Part shown: positions 28,274-36,029 of the stretch, in pieces
Numbering within the stretch: the first letter of the stretch is position 1
Layout of the letters: every line of letters begins with the position of its first letter
DNA from: Paraglaciecola arctica
GTDB taxonomy: Bacteria; Pseudomonadota; Gammaproteobacteria; Enterobacterales; Alteromonadaceae
Length of the DNA stretch: 64,000 nucleotides
Reading direction: 5' to 3'
Assembly: GCF_018861065.1 (NCBI RefSeq)
Contig: NZ_JAHKQO010000007.1
Location: forward strand, 225,266 to 289,265
Position numbers and translations under genes: made by a program
Notes under the pieces: generated by a model
The model's database searches: none
Seen by the model: the letters and a program-made list of their open reading frames with translations, nothing else
What the model was told of the DNA's origin: nothing

Positions 28274-29230
28274 TTATAAAATTTGCTCCAGGCTGTACAT
28301 ATTTCCCGCTAGATCACGTGCGCTACTGTTGGCTACTTCCCCTAATGGGATTTTAGCTGGGCCAGTTGGTTCCATTAATAAATAGTCCAAGCCATCTATA
28401 TTTAGAGTTTGTTCGTTGTTTCTAAAAGGCAGAACGACTCCTAACAAGGCATGCTTAGGTAAAAATATCATCGACATTTTAACCTCAGGTAAAAGCGAAC
28501 GTATCAAACTTGCCATTAAAACTGTTTTGCTGTCGCAGTCACCATGGTTATTGGCCACCACTGCAAGTGGTGGTAAATAACCCGCTCCATTAGAAGTCAC
28601 TCGATTTTCCAATTCATTGTAGGGAATACTCTGTACCCAGCTGAGTACTAAATTAACGTATACACGGGTTTCACTATTGCTAGGAAGCTTGTCGTATACT
28701 GCTTGTGCAATAGGTAGTAAAGCCCCTTGGTTTTCTTTGATATAGCGCAAGTGATCAGGTTTAATGGCCTCTTGTCCCAAGTGAGAATAGAAGCGACTGT
28801 AATAGTTATCTTGAAGGTATTGATCCAAGGCTTTTTCTTTACTTTGACCCATGGACCTTTGCCACCTAGTTAAAAGTTTGTCAGAGCGGCTAGTGACTTC
28901 AATACTAATATCATTGCCACGGCGCTGTATTTGTACCCGAGCTTCTCTTGGATCGATCTTACGAGCGGCTTTATGTAGTTCTATGTAGACATATTGCTGG
29001 GCTAGTTCTGGTATAAATTTTTTGTGATTTTGGCGGTTCAGTTGACGGGTTGGTAAAGTAAAGGTGAGCTCTCTATTCTGCTCTAGATTATCAGACCAAG
29101 TGTAATTGAATACTTGCTGATTATTGTGCTTAGACTTTTTAAAGCTTAATTGCTGTGCAAGTCCTGAAAGATGAACCGTCAAAAATATTAAGGGCAGGAT
29201 TTTAAAAGAATTACTAGGTATCCGAATCAT
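28274..29230 (-). CDS. Secreted transglutaminase-like protein
   Basis: A roughly 318-residue protein with a signal peptide (SFKILPLIFLTVHLSGLAQQ). The C-terminal half has the transglutaminase-like arrangement: Cys in NHGDCDSKTVLMASLIRSLL, His in FLPKHALLGVVLP and an acidic residue in LLMEPTGPAK. Members of this fold are mostly proteases or amidases in the envelope. The N-terminal half has no motif I recognise. ATG at 29230 is preferred over an in-frame TTG at 29239. It is convergent with the GntR regulator. No adjacent gene suggests a substrate. Confidence 0.65.
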   Translation of the reverse strand: MIRIPSNSFKILPLIFLTVHLSGLAQQLSFKKSKHNNQQVFNYTWSDNLEQNRELTFTLPTRQLNRQNHKKFIPELAQQYVYIELHKAARKIDPREARVQIQRRGNDISIEVTSRSDKLLTRWQRSMGQSKEKALDQYLQDNYYSRFYSHLGQEAIKPDHLRYIKENQGALLPIAQAVYDKLPSNSETRVYVNLVLSWVQSIPYNELENRVTSNGAGYLPPLAVVANNHGDCDSKTVLMASLIRSLLPEVKMSMIFLPKHALLGVVLPFRNNEQTLNIDGLDYLLMEPTGPAKIPLGEVANSSARDLAGNMYSLEQIL

Positions 29231-29320
29231 AATTACCAAGTTATTTTTACCAAAATATACAGTGCTAGATTAGCACCAACTCGGCTTAAACAACAATTTT
29301 CCTGAAGTGAAGTGGCTATG

Positions 29321-29351
29321 AGGTGGATGGATTTAGGCAATCAATCCACCT
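29321..29351 (-). terminator. Hairpin after the CPXCG gene
   Basis: AGGTGGATGGATT (29321-29333) pairs with AATCAATCCACCT (29339-29351) with one mismatch and a 5-base loop, starting 6 bases after the stop codon of the small Cys-rich gene. There is no strong T run, so termination is likely but not certain. Confidence 0.5.
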
Positions 29352-29357
29352 TTGGGG

Positions 29358-29552
29358 TTATTCACTATCAGTTGTGGCAATAACGTTAAACTTATCGTGA
29401 ATGCCAGTCGTAACCACTATCTCAATTGGCGAGCAACAAATCCGGCAGTCGATAATTTGTTGTTGATTTAAATCGTTATCTTCATCAATTTCAATATGAT
29501 TGGTGACCATACAATAAGGACAACTAAATTCTGCAGTGGAGATTAAGCTCAT
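29358..29552 (-). CDS. CPXCG-motif cysteine-rich small protein
   Basis: A 64-residue soluble protein with two CxxC knuckles, FSCPYCMV and IDCRICCSP, matching the small CPXCG zinc-ribbon family of unknown function. The first knuckle is CPYC and the second CRIC, enough for one zinc site. The ATG at 29552 has AGGAAG about 6 bases upstream; the ten codons before it in the open frame are not needed. A single gene followed by a hairpin. Confidence 0.75.
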   Translation of the reverse strand: MSLISTAEFSCPYCMVTNHIEIDEDNDLNQQQIIDCRICCSPIEIVVTTGIHDKFNVIATTDSE

Positions 29553-29631
29553 CTTTTCTTCCTTAAAAAAGCTATGATTCAATTACTAGCTAATACAATA
29601 GTAGCTCAATAATGGTCCCTTGCTGAATCCT

Positions 29632-30291
29632 TTAACTAAGGCTAGCGATATATTTTTGGAATGCGATATTCGCAACTTTTCTATCTTCAGCAATTTTTAT
29701 GACATCTTCCCTTTGATTTAATTTTTCCATAAGTTGTTTAGCGCCTGGTGCCATTTCAAATAAATCTATCGCAAACAACTTGCCTGCAACCGCTGCAGCT
29801 AAGTCTGCGCTGTAAAGAAATACTATGTCTGCAGCTGTTAATTGTTCACCGGCCAAATACGGCTTGAATTGAGCACAACGCGCTATTCCTTCTATTCCCT
29901 TGCACAAGGCACGCTTCACTTCTTTTTTTGTAAGCTCGTCGACTTTTTGACCAAAAAAGGCTTCCAAGTGGCAGCGCCGAGCAGGCAGTTCTAAATATAA
30001 CTCTGCCATTTTTACTAATTCTCTGATTTTGGCTTTTTCAAAGGCGTCGCCTGGGTATAAAGGTTTGTCTGGGTAAGCTTCATCCAAATATTCGAGGATT
30101 ACATTGGTTTCAGTCAACACGCCCTGTTCTGTTGCTAAGGCAGGGACTTTTCCCATTGGACTCTTACTCAAATATTCATCTGTTTGATTCGGATAAAGTA
30201 TGTCAGTTTTATACTCAATTCCTTTGATAGCGAGTGCCAATTTGACCATATTGAAATAGTTACTGACGTCAAAACCAATTAGAGTTAGCAT
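29632..30291 (-). CDS. Glutathione S-transferase family protein
   Basis: A 219-residue protein with the thioredoxin-like N-terminal GST domain (1-80; SNYFNMVKLALAIKGIEYKT, then SPMGKVPALATEQGVLTETNVILEYLDE, the cis-Pro and Glu-Thr/Ser glutathione-binding motif) and an all-helical C-terminal domain (PYLAGEQLTAADIVFLYSADL). The Ser/Asn of the N-terminal SNYFN is the likely catalytic position. Substrate unknown; detoxification of electrophiles is the common role. AGGA lies upstream of the ATG. Confidence 0.85.
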   Translation of the reverse strand: MLTLIGFDVSNYFNMVKLALAIKGIEYKTDILYPNQTDEYLSKSPMGKVPALATEQGVLTETNVILEYLDEAYPDKPLYPGDAFEKAKIRELVKMAELYLELPARRCHLEAFFGQKVDELTKKEVKRALCKGIEGIARCAQFKPYLAGEQLTAADIVFLYSADLAAAVAGKLFAIDLFEMAPGAKQLMEKLNQREDVIKIAEDRKVANIAFQKYIASLS

Positions 30292-30439
30292 TTTTATTCC
30301 TGTGTATTAAATATTTAGGGCTGATGTATCTTGGTATAACTGAGTATTACACTCAACATGGTTTTATTGATGGATAGCTATCACTGATTTTTTGGAATTA
30401 AGTTATAATACCCACATTAAATTTTGAGAGTAGAGTGTT

Positions 30440-30877
30440 ATGCGAGTAATTGGTGTTGAGTTGAGTGGCAATGATGCCAATGTATGTTTGTTATCTTTGG
30501 CTGATGAAGTGTTTCAAATTCCGGATTGCCGAGCGCGAAAATTAACCCTGCCCAAAAATGCAACGGCCAAAGATTTACGTTATTTTCAAAAAACTTTCGG
30601 GCAATTAGTACAAGATTACCAAGTTGACGAAATTGTTATTCGTCAGCGACCGATGAAAGGCAAATTTGCTGGTGGAGCGATAGGTTTTAAATTAGAAGCT
30701 GCATTAGAGCTGTTGAATGACGTAGAAGTAGTAGTCTTAACACCTACCGAAATTAAAGAATCCCTAAAGCGTAATCCGGTGTTAGTACCTATGGCCGAAA
30801 CAGGTTTAAAGATGTTTCAAGAAGTGGCTTTTAATACTGCCTACGCCTATTTAATGAAAGATAAATACGCACTTTAA
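30440..30877 (+). CDS. DUF3010 family protein
   Basis: A 145-residue soluble protein starting MRVIGVELSGNDANVCLL, with QIPDCRARKLTLP and IVIRQRPMKGKFAGGAIGFKLEAAL. This matches the DUF3010 family of gammaproteobacteria. The first strand with an acidic residue and the overall pattern suggest an RNase H-like or actin-like fold, but that is only an impression. It is monocistronic and followed by a strong bidirectional terminator. Confidence 0.8.
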   Translation: MRVIGVELSGNDANVCLLSLADEVFQIPDCRARKLTLPKNATAKDLRYFQKTFGQLVQDYQVDEIVIRQRPMKGKFAGGAIGFKLEAALELLNDVEVVVLTPTEIKESLKRNPVLVPMAETGLKMFQEVAFNTAYAYLMKDKYAL

Positions 30878-30904
30878 AGCTCACTGGTTTTTGGGATTGA
30901 ATAT

Positions 30905-30938
30905 AAACACGGCGTTATTTTTAAATAACGCCGTGTTT
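30905..30938. terminator. Bidirectional Rho-independent terminator
   Basis: AAACACGGCGTTATTT (30905-30920) is perfectly complementary to AAATAACGCCGTGTTT (30923-30938), giving a GC-rich stem flanked by A and T runs. It lies between the convergent DUF3010 gene and the choice-of-anchor lipoprotein gene and can end transcription from both sides. Confidence 0.85.
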
Positions 30939-30982
30939 TAACACTTAACAATCTTGACTCTATATTAACTTAGAGAATAGGT

Positions 30983-32833
30983 TTAGTTTTCAGCAATTTG
31001 CCACACCGAAACAGTGCCGCTAACTTCATTACCAATAATCACTAAAGCATCACCGGTTGGGCTCTCAGATGCATCAACAAACACCATACCTTCTGGCGCG
31101 CTGTCACCGATTAAATCGCCGCCTTCGGTAAGGTCTCGATTGATCACATAATCAACAAATGTCGCGTCGTATGGATTTGTCACATCATAAACAAATATCC
31201 CACCTAAACGTTCCATACCAATAAACGCGTAGGTTTTGTCACCGACTTGGCCAACTGTTAACGCTTCAGGTTCAGGACCTTTGTTTGCGGACCGAGAGTC
31301 ACCTTCATTTTCGTCGTTATTGTTATTAAATGCATTGCCATGAATCGAAGCGCTGATACGCTCAAAATCATCCCCTGAATCAAACACGACTAAACCGTTG
31401 CTGTCCCAAATAGTAAATGAACGTGCACCGTAAGCATAAAGCGCTTCATATTCGTCGTTATTGTCACTGTCACCTAATTCAGCCGTGACAGTTAAGCGTC
31501 CTAAAGGATAAGCTGTAAAATCGAAGTCTTCTGGATCATCACCGGCTATGGTGTCTAAGTTAGAACCTGGCGCATAATCAAGACGGCGACCTTGGGTTTC
31601 ATCTGTATAAGACAAACAGCCATCATCTTCGTCGAAGTCCTGTCCTCCTGCTGCATCGCATAAGGCTTCATCCTGATCGCCATTCGCATCTAAAGTATCA
31701 AAAAAGTACTCTCGCGCATCACCTTCATTCGCGGTTAATAGAAAATTAGCCCCTTTCCATTGATACGACGCGATAGTATCAGGCATATATACACCGTATA
31801 GGTCGTCATATTGCCCAAAACTGACGGTTCCATCTTCCATGCCATCTAACTGATAGTCGCTCCAATTTTTAAAGCCAAGCCCAACGACTTTAATACTGTT
31901 ATCAGTCAAATCAACTATGGCTAAACCGTTGTTTTCTTGCAACGTCACGTAGGCAACGTCATTAGTGGTCGTAATATATTCAGGCTCTAAGTCTTGGGCT
32001 ACTGTGGTGTTGATTAATGCGCCATTAATTGTGCGACCTGAAGGATTAGGAAAGTGCATTCCTTGAGCTTCAAGCTCTGCTTGTTTACCGTTATAGTCTG
32101 TGAAACTAATAGTGGTTGATGTGTCACTTGGCGCGCCATTGCTGATAGTAATGATTGATATCGAACCTTCTGGGTCGATATTGTAGTCGCCGCTGGGCTC
32201 ACCTTCGTTCGCGGTTAATACTTTGCTGGCATCCGGTGTAAAAGTGACCATATCCGGTAAATTACCCACTTCTACCGCTTTTACAAAAACTGGCGTTGCA
32301 GCATTCATCCCGTTGTAAAACATCACCATGCCGTTCGTGGCTTTATCTGCCGCGGGTACGGCTACAGCCATCCAATCTCCTGAAACCGCAACACTAGTAG
32401 GGCCATCTAACGCTACGCCGTTTTGCTCAGTAGGCAGTACTAATGCCGTTGATGTGAGATTTTCATTCGTTAAAGGATTAGATAGGGCATCAGAGGTTAA
32501 AGATGAAGCATCAATAATTTCGATTGTGGGTTGGTCTGCAGCACTATTAATTGCGTAAATCGTGTTAGTAGCGGAATGAAACTGAACAATTTCCGCAGCA
32601 CCTTCAGGGTCGCTGGGGTTAAGCTGAATTCGACCAACTATACTCAGGCTTATGCCCGCATTGGCGTCTTGACCATCAGTACCATTGGTGCCGTCAGAAC
32701 CTGGTGCACCTGCTTCACCTTGAGAGCCAACTGCACCTGGCTCACCGTCATCACCTTCCAAGAAACAACCCGTTAGAGACAAGCTCATTGCTAATGCGAG
32801 GGCCGAATACTTAGAACATTTAACTATTTGCAT
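30983..32833 (-). CDS. Choice-of-anchor I lipoprotein with collagen-like repeat
   Basis: A 616-residue secreted protein. The signal peptide ends in the lipobox LSLTGC, predicting a lipid anchor. Nine consecutive Gly-X-Y triplets follow (about residues 29-56, GEPGAVGSQGEAGAPG onward), a collagen-like spacer. The rest is a beta-propeller-like choice-of-anchor I domain with repeated TANEGEPSGDY, TANEGDAREYFF and PEPEALTVG motifs rich in acidic Ca-binding-like residues. Homologues are often labelled alkaline phosphatase or esterase-like; the catalytic role is not certain. An array of PhoB-type repeats lies directly upstream, which supports a role in phosphate starvation. ATG 32833 fits the AAGGA site better than GTG 32836. 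Confidence 0.8.
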   Translation of the reverse strand: MQIVKCSKYSALALAMSLSLTGCFLEGDDGEPGAVGSQGEAGAPGSDGTNGTDGQDANAGISLSIVGRIQLNPSDPEGAAEIVQFHSATNTIYAINSAADQPTIEIIDASSLTSDALSNPLTNENLTSTALVLPTEQNGVALDGPTSVAVSGDWMAVAVPAADKATNGMVMFYNGMNAATPVFVKAVEVGNLPDMVTFTPDASKVLTANEGEPSGDYNIDPEGSISIITISNGAPSDTSTTISFTDYNGKQAELEAQGMHFPNPSGRTINGALINTTVAQDLEPEYITTTNDVAYVTLQENNGLAIVDLTDNSIKVVGLGFKNWSDYQLDGMEDGTVSFGQYDDLYGVYMPDTIASYQWKGANFLLTANEGDAREYFFDTLDANGDQDEALCDAAGGQDFDEDDGCLSYTDETQGRRLDYAPGSNLDTIAGDDPEDFDFTAYPLGRLTVTAELGDSDNNDEYEALYAYGARSFTIWDSNGLVVFDSGDDFERISASIHGNAFNNNNDENEGDSRSANKGPEPEALTVGQVGDKTYAFIGMERLGGIFVYDVTNPYDATFVDYVINRDLTEGGDLIGDSAPEGMVFVDASESPTGDALVIIGNEVSGTVSVWQIAEN

Positions 32834-32859
32834 CACTTTTTCCTTTATATGCTGTTTTG

Positions 32860-32923
32860 ATTACAAGCAGGATATGAAAGTACGATGACACTAATGTGAT
32901 AGAGAAATGACAGCTTTATGACA
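32860..32923 (-). promoter_or_regulatory. Tandem Pho-box array and promoter
   Basis: Read on the minus strand, five hexamers of the PhoB half-site type (TGTCAT, TGTCAT, TATCAC, TGTCAT, TTTCAT) occur at exact 11-base spacing, on the plus strand starting at 32918, 32907, 32896, 32885 and 32874. The first two form an 18-base unit (32907-32924) that I count as 16 of 18 matches to the E. coli Pho-box consensus. A -10 like TGTAAT (32860-32865 read in reverse) follows the last repeat by 8 bases. This predicts PhoB activation of the lipoprotein gene. Confidence 0.75.
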
Positions 32924-32935
32924 TTCAGTTGTTGT

Positions 32936-33679
32936 TTATAGAAACAAATCTCTGTCTAAATAGGGCAACATTTGGGCTGTGGGTTGATGGGTAACTTGAA
33001 TAAATTTAGTCAGTTGTGTATCACGCTGGCAATATAGCAGATCTAGTACAAGCCTGTTATTGCCGTATAAACCACGATGAATCATATTGGCAGAAAATAT
33101 CAGGATATCTCCTAACTGCAGTGGAATCTCTATCCCGTTAGGCAGGTTTTCAGAATTCTTATGACCGTTGAGTTCCAATCTGACTTGTAACTCTTCGTCA
33201 CTATCCCAGGTTTTATGAGAGCCTGGAATAACTTCAATACCAGGGTCTGCGGTCAGAGGAATTCTTACATGTAAAGGTTCTGGTCCCTCAAGTGCCAACT
33301 TTTGATCTTCAATGGATAAATCATATTGAGGATCACGATGCCAGTAGTTAGGCTGTTTAGGATTAACAGGGTCGAAAAAAAGTTGTGTGCCCACAAAAAG
33401 TGGTTGCGGGATAACTTGTTTGACTGCACTTACTAGCTGACGATGAGATACTAATTTAAATAATAATAACCGCTGTTTTTCGGTCAAGTATTGACCCGAA
33501 GTTAGGCCGGAACTATTGATGGCTTTAGTGGTATAAAATTCATAATTATCTGCGCACCATAAGCGATGAAACTGCTCCGCCACCAGTTTAACTGCGCCCA
33601 ATTTTGAAGGAGCAAGCAAGCCATCGAGTTTTACCACTCCGCATTGTCTATAGGTTGCTCCTAATGAATTTAATGTCAT
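32936..33679 (-). CDS. Phytanoyl-CoA dioxygenase (PhyH) family protein
   Basis: A 247-residue Fe(II)/2-oxoglutarate-dependent oxygenase. Iron ligands are His114 and Asp116 in YWHRDPQYD and His201 in SANMIHRGLYGNNRL, with Arg209 as the oxoglutarate-binding residue. The ATG at 33679 overlaps the stop of the upstream membrane XRE regulator (ATGA), so the open frame extending a further 27 codons upstream is not used. Substrate unknown; family members hydroxylate lipids, amino acids or secondary metabolites. The coupling to a membrane regulator is unusual. Confidence 0.8.
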   Translation of the reverse strand: MTLNSLGATYRQCGVVKLDGLLAPSKLGAVKLVAEQFHRLWCADNYEFYTTKAINSSGLTSGQYLTEKQRLLLFKLVSHRQLVSAVKQVIPQPLFVGTQLFFDPVNPKQPNYWHRDPQYDLSIEDQKLALEGPEPLHVRIPLTADPGIEVIPGSHKTWDSDEELQVRLELNGHKNSENLPNGIEIPLQLGDILIFSANMIHRGLYGNNRLVLDLLYCQRDTQLTKFIQVTHQPTAQMLPYLDRDLFL

Positions 33680-34221
33680 TTTTTTATATATAACCAGTAG
33701 TCTCTTGCTAAGGCGCATACTGAAAACATCAATATAAAAGAGCCTAGCGCTTTTAGCCAATTGTTTTCTGAGCGGGGAATATTGCGCGCTCCAATTAAGG
33801 AGTACTGGTAAGGAATTTGAGCAAATACCTCGCTGTAACTCTCGCCTAGGTATTGATCTGTAACGTGGAAAGTAACAACATCGGATTTATGTAAACTGAC
33901 TGCTTGGTAGGTGTAGTATGTTTGACGAAAGAACAATTCTAAAAAGCCGCTGCTTAAAAGGAAAAAACCAACAAGAAAAGTAAAAATATAACGTTTTTTG
34001 AATACTAGTTGTGGCTCTGTCTTTTTTATAAATGGGGCGAAGCTAGAATCTGACAAATTGTACGCTAATTGGATTTTTGCCAAAACATCCTGTGATGGAA
34101 TTAATTGATTATTTTCTATCTTGGACAAATACGATTGCTGAATTCCAATCTCTCGAGCAGCAAATGCTTGAGTCCAGTCACTAGACTTCCTTGCATTACG
34201 AATAAACTCTCCTATTTCCAT
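33676..34221 (-). CDS. Membrane-anchored XRE-family regulator
   Basis: An approximately 181-residue protein with an N-terminal helix-turn-helix (about 2-55; RNARKSSDWTQAFAAREIGIQQSYLSKIENN) joined to two membrane segments (about 72-92, IFTFLVGFFLLSSGFLELFF, and about 152-172) enclosing an extracytoplasmic loop of about 55 residues. This design allows a membrane or periplasmic signal to act directly on DNA binding. ATG 34221 is preferred over TTG 34230. It is translationally coupled to the PhyH-type dioxygenase that follows. I know no named orthologue. Confidence 0.75.
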   Translation of the reverse strand: MEIGEFIRNARKSSDWTQAFAAREIGIQQSYLSKIENNQLIPSQDVLAKIQLAYNLSDSSFAPFIKKTEPQLVFKKRYIFTFLVGFFLLSSGFLELFFRQTYYTYQAVSLHKSDVVTFHVTDQYLGESYSEVFAQIPYQYSLIGARNIPRSENNWLKALGSFILMFSVCALARDYWLYIKK

Positions 34222-34392
34222 AGTATCCAATCATAGTGATGTTTCATTGAGTAAATTATTCACGAAATTTGCGTTTATGAACAGGTGCAGCTGGATATTC
34301 ACTATGGTGAATATTGTGAATATTAAGTACCAAGCTTTCTATGGGGCTAAAAAACATTATGCTTTGAGTTTCTAAAATTAAAGGAACAAAAG

Positions 34393-34839
34393 ATGAACTT
34401 TCTGACTAAAAATCTGTTTTATTTAAGTATGCTAATTACTCAATTAGTATCACCTATATTCGCCGAAGAGATGATCAGCTATCAGGTAGAAATATATCAA
34501 CTTCCAAAAGGTGATGTTGCAGACATTGAGATAGATGAATTGATAAAACGTAGCGAGTTGATTCATCAGCCTTCATTGATAGTTAAGCCTAATGAAGAGG
34601 CGAAAATTGAAATAGGCATACAAGACATACGGACCCTAGAGATATCAATTAAATCAGACGTTGAATCTACCGGCTATTCTTTGTCTGTGAGTCAAAAGCA
34701 AAAGTATGAGAGCGAGTTGAGTGTTATGAGCTCAACTACGCCATATATCTACATGGGGCAAGAAATAAGCTTGAGGATATCGAACGACGGTTGGAGATAT
34801 CTCGTTAATGTTAAAGGTGAAATAATCGAACAACCGTAA
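34393..34839 (+). CDS. Hypothetical secreted protein
   Basis: A 148-residue protein with a signal peptide ending near SPIFAEE and a beta-rich remainder. The stretch IHQPSLIVKPNEEAKIEIG resembles the short motif of secretin-type proteins (Pro-Ser ... Glu-Ala-x-Ile-x-x-Gly), although the protein is far too short to be a secretin. I cannot assign a function. AAAGGAACAAAAG before the ATG gives a good ribosome-binding site. It is divergent from the XRE/PhyH pair and convergent with the RidA-like gene. Confidence 0.65.
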   Translation: MNFLTKNLFYLSMLITQLVSPIFAEEMISYQVEIYQLPKGDVADIEIDELIKRSELIHQPSLIVKPNEEAKIEIGIQDIRTLEISIKSDVESTGYSLSVSQKQKYESELSVMSSTTPYIYMGQEISLRISNDGWRYLVNVKGEIIEQP

Positions 34840-34854
34840 CGATTTTAACAAACG

Positions 34855-35325
34855 CTAATTTTTGCTAAACGCTGCAATACATTCCACTTCAACCCGCGCG
34901 TTCAAGGCTAAACCCTTTGTTGCAAAAGCACTGCGAGCAGGAAAATGTTTTTGAAAATAGTCTTTATAGACGTGATTAAAGGCCGGCCAGTCCTTTATAT
35001 CTGCCAACATTACAGTGCATTTTACTAAGTCGTTCATTGTTAAGTTATGTTTCGCCAAACTCCCTTGAATGTTATCCATGGTTTGTTTGGTTTCGCTTTT
35101 AATGCCACCTGCAATTAGTTTGCTGGAGTTGGGTAGGGTGCCTATTTCACCTGATAAAAATAACAAGTTTCCTACCCTAACGGCATTTGAAAAAGGGTAA
35201 TTTTTCTCTATGTTGCGCTGTGATGAAAAATATTCGATTTGTTCCGCTAAGGATTGCTGCGGAACCAAAAGACTTATCATGATGATAATTAAATAGAAGA
35301 ATAATTGTGAGTTAAGATGTTTCAT
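34855..35325 (-). CDS. RidA/YjgF family protein with signal peptide
   Basis: A 156-residue member of the RidA (reactive imine deaminase) family. The RidA core is clear: YPFSNAVRVGNLLFLSGEIG, NIQGSLAKHNLTMNDLVKCTVML and the Arg-containing FPARSAFATKGLALNARVEVECIA. Unlike cytosolic RidA it carries an N-terminal hydrophobic segment (FFYLIIIMISLLVPQQSLAE), implying export to the periplasm, where the usual pyridoxal-enzyme imines are not expected. AAAGGA precedes the ATG by 6 bases. An unknown membrane protein gene lies 18 bases upstream on the same strand. Confidence 0.82.
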   Translation of the reverse strand: MKHLNSQLFFYLIIIMISLLVPQQSLAEQIEYFSSQRNIEKNYPFSNAVRVGNLLFLSGEIGTLPNSSKLIAGGIKSETKQTMDNIQGSLAKHNLTMNDLVKCTVMLADIKDWPAFNHVYKDYFQKHFPARSAFATKGLALNARVEVECIAAFSKN

Positions 35326-35343
35326 TATGGATCCTTTGCAGTG

Positions 35344-35886
35344 TTAACCTATGTGACTTTTACGTTTTCTAGATTGTATCCCGTAAATCACTAAATAGAT
35401 TATAGTGGTTGCTATAACCCCAAAGGCACTCCACTTAATAGCGGTGATGTACCCGGCCAAATTTGCAATTTCAATGTGTTTAATGGGAAAAGAATTGAGT
35501 AAATACACTAAAAGCGAATTTTCAGTTAGGTCAAAAAGTACCGCAACATAAGGTACAAGAATAATTTTTTTAGAAAATGGGATGGTCAGCTTTTTAAACA
35601 CCAAAGCAAAAATCAACGCTAACAAAGTGCCATAATAAATAGGGTAGGCTACGTCTGCTGTTAACAATCCAATCATATATCGACTGCGGACCGACTCACC
35701 ATAGTTGCTTAACATCTGATAAAGCGTATCGTGGTCATACCAAAATAGTAAGTCCAGCGGCCCAACACTTCCCGTATTGATAATGTTGGGCAATAAATAC
35801 AATGGAAATATTAAATAAATCACACACATGATGATTACCAATCGAATGTGGGTGGTCCTGAAAAACCAAGCAATGATATTCTCCAT
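35344..35886 (-). CDS. Hypothetical integral membrane protein (about 4 TM)
   Basis: A 180-residue protein with four predicted membrane segments (about 15-35, 75-97, 105-125 and 145-170) and a basic C-terminal tail (SRKRKSHIG). No motif that I recognise. It precedes the exported RidA-like gene by 18 bases, so the two are probably in one transcript; that is the only clue to function. Confidence 0.65.
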   Translation of the reverse strand: MENIIAWFFRTTHIRLVIIMCVIYLIFPLYLLPNIINTGSVGPLDLLFWYDHDTLYQMLSNYGESVRSRYMIGLLTADVAYPIYYGTLLALIFALVFKKLTIPFSKKIILVPYVAVLFDLTENSLLVYLLNSFPIKHIEIANLAGYITAIKWSAFGVIATTIIYLVIYGIQSRKRKSHIG

Positions 35887-36029
35887 AACAGCCTACTTCC
35901 TAATACGATGAATTCCTTAAGCCATATCATCTACCTAAAGCTAATGAAAAATCTAGGCGAAAATGCGTTTTTAACTATTTTAATCGCATAATAGTGGTAT
36001 CTGCTTTCGAATTCATTAAGAGGTTTTTT

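Noticed and set aside
30905-30938. The inverted repeat as a possible mobile-element end
   Set aside because: It sits between two convergent gene ends with flanking A/T runs, which is the classic layout of a bidirectional terminator; no transposase is near.
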